From: Capillidium heterosporum
Taxonomy: Eukaryota; Entomophthoromycota; Entomophthoromycetes; Entomophthorales; Capillidiaceae
Length of the DNA: 64,000 bases
Direction: 5' to 3'
NCBI GenBank assembly: GCA_016630905.1
Contig: WBMQ01000006.1
Span: 992,001-1,056,000, forward strand
The notes under the pieces are model-generated. The model saw nothing but the letters and a program-made list of their open reading frames with translations, ran no database searches and had not been told where the DNA came from. Every line of letters starts with the position of its first letter. Positions within the stretch are counted from its first letter, which is position 1. Position numbers and translations under genes: made by a program. Positions 24,864 through 36,713 of the stretch are shown here, piece by piece.

Positions 24864-27315
24864 ATTCGAAAAGTATGAGTAGCTAAAATGTAATCGGTTA
24901 CTTAAGAAATAATGAATGACAAAGCTATGTTTTTTACTTAAGCTGCACTTCAAATAGAGGCTCCTTGCACCTTTATATACGATTCCAAGGTTTCGCGTCC
25001 CACTAATTTTGGAAGCGACAATGACATCCTATGATTGCTTAAACAGACTGAGTCCAAATTTAGCTAAACATATAGTTAATTATACTTTGTAGCTAAAGCG
25101 TAACTAACAATAACCCTTCAAGACTTCCCCTTCGTCCAGGGGGATGATTAAGTGAGGGGTGTCCAATATCGAATGAAGCGCTGAGTTTAAATTATAAAAT
25201 ACTTTTCTCGAGGGTTTTTCCAAACTTGGTAGATCATTTCACTAGCCGGTTTGGGGATTCCACATTGGTAACTACATTTTACAGGTAGCTGCTTTGGTAC
25301 ATGTTTGTTTAGAATTAATAAGCTTAAAAGGACAACTTCTTTTAACTAAATTTACTGCTCGGTAACGTTTAGTCTCGTTAATTATTTATTAAGTCCACAG
25401 TCCAATATATTGGCAGAATAGATACACTTCAAAGGTATTTAACTCGCTTCAGTAAATCTGTTAAACACACGTTAGTCGTTTACGCTATCCTAACACAGGG
25501 CCTCAAAGATTCTTCCTAAACCTACCTGCTGAGTGGAAGATTTAAAAGCTAAAAAGCCTAAACTCTAACACCATAGTTTACTCGATATGTACTTCAGCAT
25601 CCTCAACTGCCTTCTAGAAGCGTAAAATAGCCCATGTATTTAATCAATTGACTGCAAGTTAATACAAAACTTGTAAGTATTAGGCTTAAAGCACCCTTAA
25701 TTAAAGGTTGGATGATTAGGGAAACCTATACCGATATCCAGCATTTTTCAAATGCAGGTTCGACTTTAAGGAGGTATGTCCAGCTAATTTTTGTTTCCAG
25801 TTGGCCTCGTCATCACCTACCTTTAATTTGATTGGAGCGATTACTCTTTTTGGGTATAGCAACAAAAGTTTATATCCTCTAATTTAATCTGAGATTCCTT
25901 TAATAAAGGGACCTAGATTTTTAATATACATTGTGAATATTCTTTCCATACACATCTATTTCAAAATTATATAGGTTAAGCTATACGTGAATCCGCAATT
26001 TTAATTATATCAAAAATAAACTTATAGTGCTGTTATTTTAATATTGATTTTCAAATCCTTTCATATATTTGTAAGAATCGATAATAAATGCATGTACACA
26101 GCTTATAGTAAAGTAAGACTATTTGATAACGTTTTATTAGCAAACACGTTTGACTAAACTCCATCGAAATGTATTTCGGATGTTTAATCTACAAGGTACG
26201 ATTACATTTTCTACAGAATGATATCAACCAGCCTATGCTACTGCCTCTACCTATTGGTAGGAAAACACCATACAGTACATGTGGATCAATGTCACTGATT
26301 ACCTAATGGGTATATACGACCATTGTGAGCAAGCACTTAAAAGAATGGCTTAAATGATCTCAAAACCCTATTGTTCATTATGACAACATATGAAATCTAT
26401 ATTAGCGGGAATGTGTACTGCAAATTCATCACCTACAGATTTAGCTGATGAAAATACTTGCTATGATTATTGTGAGAAGGGGATGCGAAAATCAAGGGTC
26501 TTAAAAGTATATTGATATAATCTGTAGTATATATCATTTTGCTAATGTCAGCCTACATGTAGGTATAGTGCCACGTAACAAAAAGTAATTTGCTACATAA
26601 ATCTTCCTAGATTGCTAGCTCTCACAACTAATCCAACAAAAGTTGGATGTATGCTGATACAATAAAGGGTCAAAATCCTACATTGTATTTGATACAAACT
26701 ATTCCAGCCTTGCCTCACATTTTAGGTGGATTACTAGGAAACATTACTTTAAAACTAGTTAAACAGTCGGAGTTTAAAATAGAAAACGTGATGAGGGTTA
26801 TCATTAAAGTTAGAAGCTTGCGGCAATCATTAAAAATCTGGATCCCCCTTTTTAAAAGTATATAGGACCTAGGGAAAGTACGGACGTATTAAGCCTTAAT
26901 TTGTCTATTCCTCGACAAGTATAGCTTCAATAGCTTATACGACTTCGATAGAAGTATTCGCTCAAAGCCTTATATGGGAAGCTTATCTCAAATAAACATC
27001 ACAATTATACTTGTTTGAGCTATTTTACATCCCCAAAACTATATTTGTGATCCAAACTTTATATCACCAATTAATTAATCCTTATGTTGTGACGATCTCC
27101 CTTTTTACAGTGGCAGAAAGCGACTTAGCGCTAGTCGTTGGAGCTTATACTAGGTGATATTGAGCCTCCCGTAAGTTCCCAAGTTTTTAAAGTAATTTAG
27201 ACCCGTATGCATGTGTTTTATACATGCTATACGAAGTAAAAGTGTGTATATATGTTACTAAATATATGCCTATAAGTTTTTGATAGACATAGTTTTCCAA
27301 ATTTAGTTAAAAGTA

Positions 27316-27960
27316 TTAACGGAGCCCAGGGGTCGGTTGAGAAGAAATCTTGGCTTGAAGAGCAATGCAATTGTCAACAAGATTACTAAGAATATGGTTT
27401 TGTATAAAAGAGAACGGTATTAGTAAGTTGCTTATAAAATATAAAGCGAACTCAAACCTCCTTACCAAAGGATCGTATATAATGGGGCAGGTATTCAGCC
27501 TAGTTAAAGCGAGAAACTCAAGCTTCTTCCAACACAAAAATTAGCCTATTTTCTATTCTTTGTGTTGAAGCAAATATATGCTAACTAATAGTAGTGCAAA
27601 TGTATACAGACCAAAGTATTTCAACTTGTCTAATATAGTTAACTTGCTAAGGTTTCTCCTCATACCAAAGAGCTTGATGCTACCAGCTAAAGTAGATCAA
27701 TCAAAAATCCAATTAGTATTCCAACTAGCATACCAGATTCGATAGAAAATTTTCCACCGACCGGTTGCCATGCAGGGAATGTATCCCACTTTCAAAACTG
27801 AAAATTCCCACTTTGATGTCGGTGAACTTTACTACAACGAACTCCAATATATGCAACCCTGCAAGATTTAACTGTATTCGAACTTTAAATTGCTTGTATA
27901 TAAGCAATATAGCATATTCAAATGTTTATTTCCCATTTGAACAATTATAGAGAAAATATC
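27316..27960 (-). pseudogene. Fragmentary membrane-protein-like coding patches
   Basis: Reading the minus strand, one piece reads WDTFPAWQPVGGKFSIESGM followed by a hydrophobic LVGILIGFLIDLL. A second reads AGSIKLFGMRRNLSKLTILD and then LKYFGLYTFALLLVSIYLLQ. A third ends AKISSQPTPGLR. They are in different frames with stops between, and the intron signals I can see do not join them in frame. Either a spliced gene I could not resolve or a broken one. Family unknown. Confidence 0.25.
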
Positions 27961-29109
27961 GATTAAACTGATATCCTACTTTTAGTATACACACTATCCT
28001 AACAAAATATATTGAGGTCTAAGTTGAAGCTTAGTGTAACGTTAAAATTCTAGCCATTAAACTTACAAAGCCTGCGCCTTTGTGATATAAGCATACATAG
28101 CAATCTACATGTTGAAATGTAGACTGAATTGGTACTTCCTACCAAAGTAGTTAGTAAGAATTGAGTATAAGGAAGTCGGTGTCTAAAACTTCAGTTTGTG
28201 AAGGTGGTGCTGGTGATGTCAGTCGATCTAGAATACTAAAGTTGTCAGGCCAATAGGTCGACGCTTATCCGTGAATGGGTTTTACATACCTTCAAATAAA
28301 TAGATAGTTTACCGTAAACGGTACCTACATACCAGGTCAAGGTCATGTTTACCTACTTTGAGCTGTAACTGACACTTGCTATCAAAATAAAGTTGTAGAT
28401 ATAACTCTAAAAACTTTAAAGTAGGGGTGGGGTGAAGTGAAGTGTCCAACCCAACTTTGAAATTGGATATAGTTGAGTATTGACGTTGACCTAATTAAAA
28501 GTCGGGGAGGTTAAAGTAGACTTTACAAAGATATAAAAGTTAAATGAAATATGTAACAAATCAATTAGATAACCATATTAAGACACATTTGTAAGTTTTA
28601 GTTTTTTATACGGTTGGTAGATAAATTGACTACCCACACCAGGATTTCCAGTTGGAAGTTGTTAACCTACCAACTTTGTAGTGATCGAGGGGTGAAGGAA
28701 GCATAAAGGAGTTAGTTCTTTTATAGTTGAGTGGATCTACCAAATAAACTTCACTTGATGCAAGTTGCTAGAAAGGAGTGTGTCTAGGGTAGGAAATTTT
28801 CAAGGCAGGGTGGCTTTTAGAACTCAGCTAACTTAAACTAACGAGCAATGCTTACCCATCCTATACCATTTATATCCAGCTTGGTAATATGGACACAAAG
28901 TTATTTAATGGTAGGCTCGGATATAAAGTTTCTTAAATGAAATGGGGGAGGATGGGGTGGGTACAAGTTAGTGTTAGGATCCCTTCACTTTAGGTTAAAG
29001 TAGTTGTGAATGGGGAAGTAAAAGTGGATTTGGACCTATACGTTTCAGCTCCTATGTAGAAAATCTCCTTTAAAGGTTGAGGTCGTATATTTTGTCGTTG
29101 TTCATCTAC

Positions 29110-29427
29110 CTAAATCTGTCTTGAAGCTGTGGATACATTTCCTTTGTGATCGACCCTGCAACCTTGTTCATGGTTGCAGATGAATTGTCGTACTCCTAAG
29201 TTAGCAGGTTTGCTGAAGTTTCTTGGAAATTCTTTCAAAAGTTGATGAATAGGTTTTGGGGGATGGATGGATGTGGAAGTTGCTAGGGCATGGGAACCAA
29301 CATGGGAACAAGTTGAAGATGAGACATGTCTCCACAACTTAACTTCGATTTGTTGATGACATGTTAATCCAAATTGAAACTTCAAAATTAAAACGAGTTC
29401 CAATAGCTGAGTTGACCTGCTAGGCAT
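29110..29427 (-). CDS. Hypothetical protein, doubtful
   Basis: An open frame of 105 codons with an ATG. It contains one stretch with Cys and His (RQFICNHEQGCRVDHKG) but no recognised zinc-finger spacing. No signal peptide. GC content is higher than the surrounding DNA. It may be chance. Confidence 0.2.
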   Translation of the reverse strand: MPSRSTQLLELVLILKFQFGLTCHQQIEVKLWRHVSSSTCSHVGSHALATSTSIHPPKPIHQLLKEFPRNFSKPANLGVRQFICNHEQGCRVDHKGNVSTASRQI

Positions 29428-30185
29428 TTAGGACTATGGCAAAAGATACTGAAAATCAAAAGGTTCAAAGAACTAAATACCCTCACTTCACTTGAATTTA
29501 CTGGATACCTTGTAGCCTTCCATTTATTTTAAGAGTAAGTCATGTTAAAACAATATGCAAATTAGCATATATGGATGTCTTTATCAAATGATATAGCCAA
29601 CTGAGAATATTGATTTCGAATGCTAACTTGGATAATTAATCTGTTCTCTACTTGGATTAATGGGTTTAGAAAAGTTCAAAAATGTAATGAAAAGCCAATA
29701 TATACTTTATATAAGCCATATTGGATTAGCTTTAAAATGCTTCTTTAATGTAATCTTAAACAATATATAAAAAATAAAATGATACCGGCATCAAAGATAA
29801 TCAATAGGCTGATTGCCTTGAATATAGGAAATAGTTGCCTACCATCTTGTAGCTAGGTTAGAGATTTCAAAGAGCGGTTTGATCTTCACTAACAGGTCAA
29901 TTGTAGATATACATAACTCCTAGTACCAGCGTCAATATAAAACGGTGCAACAATAAGCCAATTTATATTCCATTCAGAAAACATATAAGCACCTATAAAT
30001 TACCTTTTATAGTAGATTTTAAACCTACATTAATACAAAGCTAAATTTAATAAAAGCATCATCTATACTATTAATAATTTACTAAATATACATCGCTCAA
30101 CTCCAAGTCATTTGTGGAATACTTCATGTTACTCATCGTAAACTCAATATTGAGCTAACTATCCATATATACCCAAAATTCAAAC

Positions 30186-31643
30186 TCAAAGATATTGGAA
30201 TTTCAATTCCACGTTACGTTGATTAAGAAGTACGTTGTTTAAAATTTGAAACTTCGATACGTAACCCTTGGCCAATACTTCCAAGTTTCTAATATTGATG
30301 TGGCTATCGTCTTTGAGGTACCGGTAAGCTACAGTACAGCTGTAACCTACAAAGAAGGTGGAATCAGTCAAAGCCTTGTAATGGCTATCTAAATCTAACA
30401 TAGCATGGATACGTAGGCACATACTTCGCGTAACTTCTTGGTAGTGGGATGCTGTGATGCCTAAGTAGGCGAGTATCTGGTAGAGGTAGAGTTGATGGGA
30501 TAGAGTTGTAAAATACAGCCTCAGTACGAAGGAGTTGATGGGTTGGGACAGATCGAGCTTGAAGTAGTCTATAGTTGGCAAACAGTCGGTAAGCGCCTTG
30601 CAGATTTGATTCGCTCTCGATTCCAGCTGTTCAGCCGTTATAATCTGATTTTGAAATTTGGACTTTAGTGCTAACCCAACTTGCATAAGTTCGGATAGGT
30701 AAGAGTATATACGGAAGTTTGCAGCCACTCCCTTTTCAAAATCAACTCTATGCTTTGGATTCTAAACATTTAGAGAAGTAGTATTGAATGTTAAATTACT
30801 GGTTCGTCGGAAGGGTTATCCAACTGGCTTTCGATCCGCTGTATGGTGGTGGAATCGTGACAAGCGCTCGGTCTACAGAAGAAGAAGGATATGGTGGTAT
30901 CTACATGTTTGCACATAGCCCAAATGGCACTAGATATATCCTCTTCGGAGCAATGTAAATTCAAAATCTGCGCCTTCCTAAAGGTAGAGTTTAAATTAGG
31001 GCTATAGTGTCACAAATACCTTATAGCCTGTCCTAAAGTTAGCAATTAGAAAACATATATTTATGTTATAAGTACCTATTTTGATATACGAATTACCAAT
31101 CTTTTCCTTACGAACATCAATCATAGTTAAAATCAATAAAGCTTGTACGACTTCCAGATCCATAATTTCATTGCTAGCACTCAATTTGGCGTTGGTTACC
31201 CGTTCCAATCTACTGAGGTGCTGGGTCTCATTTGGAAAGCAGCTGAAGACTGTGTAGTACACAATAGAGTTAACTAGAAGGCTCTCGGTGCCCTTTAACT
31301 TGATAAGCTCTAACAGTTGAGTGACATCTATAAATGGAAAAAATTGGCTGAATCTCTTGAAGTAGAACTTCAAAGCGTGAGGGACGAAATGCTTATAGTT
31401 CGATAATTGAGGGTCTAAAATACTTTAAAATAAACTTTCAAAGGACTACTTACTGGAGTTGAACTTTGGATAAATCTTCAAAAAGTCTTCTTCAACCGAC
31501 TTGAACTTCAAATTTAGTTGGTTGAACCGGGGTAAAGGAGTCCGGTAACTACACCTCAAGTTGTTCTTTGTACATAGCTCACACCTAGGTTTGGTTCGAC
31601 TACATCTACGCTTACGCTTGAAACAGTTCTCACAAGCTAACAT
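30186..31643 (-). CDS. Zn2Cys6 fungal transcription factor
   Basis: The N-terminal binuclear zinc cluster is at residues 4-32: CENCFKRKRRCSRTKPRCEL followed by CTKNNLRC, spacing C-x2-C-x6-C-x6-C-x2-C-x6-C. A basic linker follows. After an intron near 31380-31450 come helical segments of the fungal-specific regulatory region (FSQFFPFIDVTQLLELIKL and EVVQALLILTMIDVRKE). After two more introns (near 30985-31085 and 30762-30800) comes the long last exon, ending NVELKFQYL at TGA 30188-30186. Total length is about 430 residues, on the short side for the class. The target genes are unknown and the neighbours give no hint of a regulon. The ATG at 31643 is three codons before the first cluster Cys. 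Confidence 0.88.
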
Positions 31644-33697
31644 GTTGGAAAATACAAGTCGCCAGTCGCTTTAATTTGAAATATTTACACAATAGGTTGT
31701 AGGTCTATCTCTCACATAAACTTGGAAACTGGCACTCTCTACTCCGTCAAGAACACTTGCCTATGCTCGAAAAAACTGAGCATTTAATATCCAACTTTGC
31801 CATCCTAAAACCTTCCCAAAATCCAAGTTCACCAATAAGATTCCTAAATTTTAATGTGAGGAATGTAGTAGATAAAAAGGTTGCCATTTTGTTTGAAAAT
31901 ATAAATGTGGTTATAAAAAAATCAATAGCATAACTATGCATCTAATTTAAAACATAAAAATATAAAAGCCTAAACTAGTGCAAGTAGGAACTCGATAACT
32001 TGAACTTTCAAACTTCGAGCACTTTCAATCCATCAATACTTCCTATACTGCTATTCATGAATTACTGCTGCTTAAAGCTTTTCCATAATTGGGTTTCTCA
32101 TCCATCAAAATTTTAGGATTTTTCAATATTCCATCCTCAAGAACATGGTGATAAACTTGTCTTTTTATTCGATGGAGTTAATAGATAAGTAGATGTTAAC
32201 CAGCTTGTAGGAGTTGGCTCAATGAAACTGCTTTTTAGGTATAGAAACGAGTAAGTAGCCTTTGTAGAAGCTTATATAGCTTCTATTTAATTATGTGATA
32301 TTGCCACTCGGTAGGATTGCTATAGTATTTTTACAATTAATAAGACTTGAAATCTAAGGCAGTTGTAGATTTCACTGTATTTATATTTATTGTAGTAATC
32401 TTGGCTAGACTTTAATCAACTCGCTTCCTTCTACTCTTATCTTTGAAGTTAGATATGGTACTTGAACTGCAAAGCTTGTCAATGTATAGTGTTGTTCTAT
32501 AGATTGATTGATTATACCGAAATATATTTGTTTTCCATGCCAACATATATGGTTACTGAATATTTTAAATAAATGCAAATTTAGATTACTAGGCATTCAA
32601 AATCTTTATCGAAATGTCTACCATAGGTTGAAGTTGCAACATCCTAAGCGTGAAAATTACATACACTCAAGAAAGTTGGAAACACTTCAAAATCGACTCA
32701 AGAATTTTCAAAGTTCGTTGGGGTATAATTCAATCTACAAAGCATGGCTGCTCATTGTGTAGTTCGCTATTTCAAACAAAAAGGCTCTTTATAAGCGCAT
32801 TTCTTTATGAAATCGTCACCAAAGTCTAGAGTTCGAAATAATTTCCAAAAGAAACTTAAATTGAGCAAATATTTAACTAATTAACTGTTGCTAATATACG
32901 CTGTCCAATATGTTGATATAAAACTTTGGGTGTATATGGTTTAAATGAAACCTATATTCCATTCACTTAGGATCTTAACATTCGGTGTACAGTTCCAATT
33001 TGGGTATTTCTCTCCCATAAATGGTGAGCTCGTCGTTTATTGCCATTTAATGAAGGTAAGTCTAGACCTTACATGTTTGATGATGGGCTTGTAAGTATAT
33101 AGTTATATAATTATACTTATTTCAAATAGATATTTGAGGTTGCTAAACCACAGCTATATTTATATCTATAGCTATCGATAATAAAGTACCTGCATCTCAT
33201 ACATTTGGCAATTGAAGAATTGTGTTTTAAGAATATTCTATGTATAAATTTTATATATTTGAATATTTTATACCTACTGAGGTTGTCATTGATATTTAAA
33301 ATGTAAGGTATGAAACCCACAAAAATTTTCAAGAACCAAGAAAACTGAAATCCATCGTAAATTTGTTTGAAATTAATCAGCAAAGTAAACAAGTGCTTTC
33401 TAAGTCTTTTCTATAAGAATTATGCAAAGCTAATTCAGCTAATTTCAAACTAGACAATATCTGAGATTTATACAGGACGGAATTCAACTACCATATAATA
33501 AGAGCCCTTAGAAATGATCCAAAAAGTAAAGTTGAAGTCCGTAACTCATATCAAATATTTACATGTATTAAATGTAACAATGTCTGGAAGGTATATAATG
33601 GTGGAAAAGATTACATCTTCAGTACAAACAGAGCATTAACTCGAAAAATTAAAACTTCTGGAAAGTATCAAAAATTTAAAGAAAGTGTCAATAAGCA
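31644..33697. other. Intergenic region
   Basis: AT-rich; small open frames at 32508-32762 and 33117-33392 show no family or clear codon bias. A TATATAA element at 33592-33598 lies about 100 bp upstream of the next gene's ATG and is its likely TATA box. Confidence 0.5.
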
Positions 33698-34009
33698 ATG
33701 AACATTAAACTCAACATTCTCTTATTTGTAGTCCTAGTTTTAGCTACTTTTAGTATCGCTCTATCAACTCCAATCGATACCAGCTCGTTAGCTAGACGCC
33801 ATAACGGAGAAGATCATTCTAACCAACAAGCTCCCAAAGAACCCAAATCTGATGGTGATGATGGAAGCCCTTTAACTGGTATTATGGGTGGAAATCCGGA
33901 GGGTAAGAGTAAGGTCGATGGAATGGTAAATAGTATACCTTTGGTAGGGCCTATTCTGTCTTGGATTGGATTAGATGGTTTGTTGGGCATGGTTGGTATG
34001 GGTCAATAA
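33698..34009 (+). CDS. Small secreted protein
   Basis: Single exon, 103 residues. The signal peptide MNIKLNILLFVVLVLATFSI is followed by ALSTPIDTSSLARR; the Arg-Arg could be a Kex2-type site. The middle is hydrophilic (NQQAPKEPKSDGDDG). The C-terminal third is Gly/hydrophobic (LVGPILSWIGLDGLLGMVGM) and could be amphipathic or a GPI-like tail. No cysteines. Family not recognised. Confidence 0.6.
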   Translation: MNIKLNILLFVVLVLATFSIALSTPIDTSSLARRHNGEDHSNQQAPKEPKSDGDDGSPLTGIMGGNPEGKSKVDGMVNSIPLVGPILSWIGLDGLLGMVGMGQ

Positions 34010-34253
34010 ACAATATTTTTTGACATTGTTGGGTTGAATTATACTTTATGGTAGCTTGCAGTACTTTTTATATGCAATATTTAGAATTTTTTTGCGTCTA
34101 GTTTGAAAGTATTGGAATATATTTAGGAACTAAAACATACATCATGTAATTGTAATTCGAATTAAAGCTATTGTATATTAAAAAATACAAATGTACTATA
34201 GCGTTTAAATTCATATATATAGCATTAAATAATATATAATATTTGTAAAAAGG

Positions 34254-36143
34254 CTACTCGGCAGTTGGTAGCTGATTCCTATTTCCAAGCATCCAATCCA
34301 GATTCTTCATGGCGACTTCGACTCCCATATCCTTAGCCAGCAGATATTCAACGACTGCTGCTCCAATATTACCTTTTACTAGATCCTTAAATGCAAGTTC
34401 TGAATAGTTGTAGTCCCATAAAGTGCGTTCTGATATATCCTTGTACAACATCACTGTAGATTGGCAGATGTCTTCTTTCAAAGTTCTCTCTTGAAGTTTA
34501 GCTAAATAGTACATACCCAGTAGGTTCTTTGATCCTGCAGCACTTTTTAACAATTCAATGGCCCCTTTGAAGTTTTCTGATTTTTCAAGAATTTTGCCAT
34601 AAGTTACTTTGGCATCAGTGCTGTTGGCTTGTACAGCTTTAACTAATAGCTTTAGACCTTTAGCCTGAACCTAAATTGTCAAGTTTAAAATTTGCTATAT
34701 TTTAATTGAAGATACCTCTAGACTGGTAGAATTGTCCATGGTCATCCTAGCGATCCAGTAGATACAATCACAGTTACCCTTAAATGATCATTTAGTAAAG
34801 TTAAATATGAACTTATATTACCATCTTGGCCCCTTTCCTAAAGTAGTCTAAGGAGGTTATATTGGATGGCTCAGTTCCCTCCCCGCGCAGATACATTTTT
34901 CCAAGGTTGAGGTATGAGTGACTCATCGTCCAATCTATAGAACTGGGCCGGGAAGAGTTTTTCCATCTAGCTTCAATCTCAGTCAGAACAGTTTCGTAAA
35001 GGGTCAAAGCATGCTTAAAATCCCTGACGGTTTTTGCCGTGCCATAATGATATATCTCACCCAAACTGAATACAGCGTAAATATCTCCTTGGCTTATCAA
35101 ATATTCGTAATAGTCAATAATATTGTCATTCTTTGATAAATCGTAATGATTTTGCAAACGTTTCGGGAATCTAGGTAAAGTACGACTACCAAGAGGTCCT
35201 TTTTGATGCTGATTTATACCTTTAGCTGTTAGATTTGTTTTTAAAAATAGTAATACCTAGGTTGGCAGCTTTCCGGTAGTAGCCTAAAGCAGTTTCACAA
35301 GATTTAGCGACACCAATGCCATATAAATAACGGTATCCGAGAGTTAACAACGAGCCTTGATGGTTAGAATCGGCGGCAAACTGGTGGTAAAGCAAAGACT
35401 GTAAAATTCAGGTTAGCAACATGCTTTATATATTGAAAACGTACTTTATCATTATTGAAAGTCACATCACCTATATCAGCACTGTAAAGGGCACCCAGAA
35501 TACTGTATGCCTTAGGGTCTTTGGAAATGGTAACAATACATTCAAAATATTGAACTGCTAGTGGCAAATCTATTGGGGTTTGGAATAGCCCGTACTAAGA
35601 TACAAAATTTAAAAATTTATCAAAATGAAGCTTACTAAATGAATATTTGCCAAGTAAAATAAGGAGCCAATATGGTTGGCTGAGGCAGCTTTCTTTAATA
35701 TGTCGATAGCTTCTTGATTTGAATTTAGATTCTTAGCACTTGCTGTATCAGATAACTTTAACAAATCTTCAAGGCTAGTGTCAGTTTTGTAGGAAATAAT
35801 GGTGATTAAGGTGGTAAAGAAACTCTTTTGAAATAAACTATTTACCACTTTCAGCATGTTGTTTCCTTTTTTAAAAGTTGAGGCTTGGTAAGCTTCCTTC
35901 TTAGCTAATCCTTCAAGCAAGTGAACAGCCTTTTGATAAATTTGGTCGGCTTGTAAAGTTTCGGTTGGAATTTCTTCAGATGTTGGCTTTTTCTGTTAGA
36001 TAAACATCTTAGCTTTATTAATAAGTAAAATTTACTACTAGATTGATTGGATTTTCTTCACCATTAGCTGAATTTAAGATAATCAACGTAAATAAGGTTA
36101 GAATAAAACATATGAATTTCATGTCCGATTTGTACAGTTGCAT
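34254..36143 (-). CDS. Truncated Hrd3/SEL1L paralogue, predicted soluble in the ER lumen
   Basis: Sel1-repeat protein related to Hrd3/SEL1L, the luminal substrate adaptor of the Hrd1 ubiquitin ligase. The start is MQLYKSDMKFICFILTLFTL (signal peptide), whose MQLxKS matches the divergent neighbour MQLFKS. Sel1 motifs include AIDILKKAASANHIGSLFYL, AVQYFECIVTISKDPKAYSI and LGKMYLRGEGTEPS. About six introns. The chain stops after VEVAMKNLDWMLGNRNQLP, the point matching VEVAQQNLAWMLDNG in the neighbour. The last Sel1 repeats and the membrane anchor are therefore missing. The reading frame up to that point is intact, which suggests a functional short form rather than a pseudogene. Role as a decoy or modified adaptor is speculation. 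Confidence 0.8.
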
Positions 36144-36713
36144 GTCAAATGGGTTCTCTTAAGCTACGTTTCAATTTACAGTAGATATTGAGATTTATTG
36201 TGAATTATATTAACTGTTGGTGTATGTTGGAAAAGGTAGTCTTGATTTATAAGAGAATTGTGGACGTCAGTCATTTTTATTCCTTGAACTTTGATTCGAG
36301 TAATAGTTTACTCAGGCTGCATACAAAGGGGTAAAATACTTTGTCCAATAGATATGCACTATTTTCGAATCTTCCTTATAAACTTTGACACTATAGTTAC
36401 CTAAAAGTTTAAGCGACAGATATCCTAGATGTAAATTATTGACCAGCTTATATTGCCAAGTAATCATATTTTACTTGTTGAAAATCAATGTTTGAAGTGT
36501 ATAGGGAATTTGGCCTAAAAGTCCTGAATTTTGATATGCAGTTATTGGTTCAAGATCTACTGTAAAATGTAACAGTGTTCGAATTTGATTAGTGGTGACG
36601 ACTCAACCTAATTACTTAGTCAACCTTTCCACAAAGTCAAACTCCAAAAACAACATCTCAGCACAACTTTCAACAAGACAGAAATTTGAGTGAGAAGTTA
36701 GTAGCTACACAGC
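36144..36713. promoter_or_regulatory. Shared divergent promoter of the two Hrd3 paralogues
   Basis: The 570 bp between the two divergent ATGs must hold both promoters. The duplication is head to head, so the signals may be co-regulated. I could not find a clear unfolded-protein-response element by eye. Confidence 0.5.

Larger units (their letters stand above)
24864..30185. other. Long gene-poor region (5.3 kb)
   Basis: Downstream of the Zn2Cys6 gene and upstream of the homeodomain gene. No secure gene. Two weak candidates (27316-27960 and 29110-29427, both minus) are listed separately; the rest is AT-rich with nothing recognised. Confidence 0.5.
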
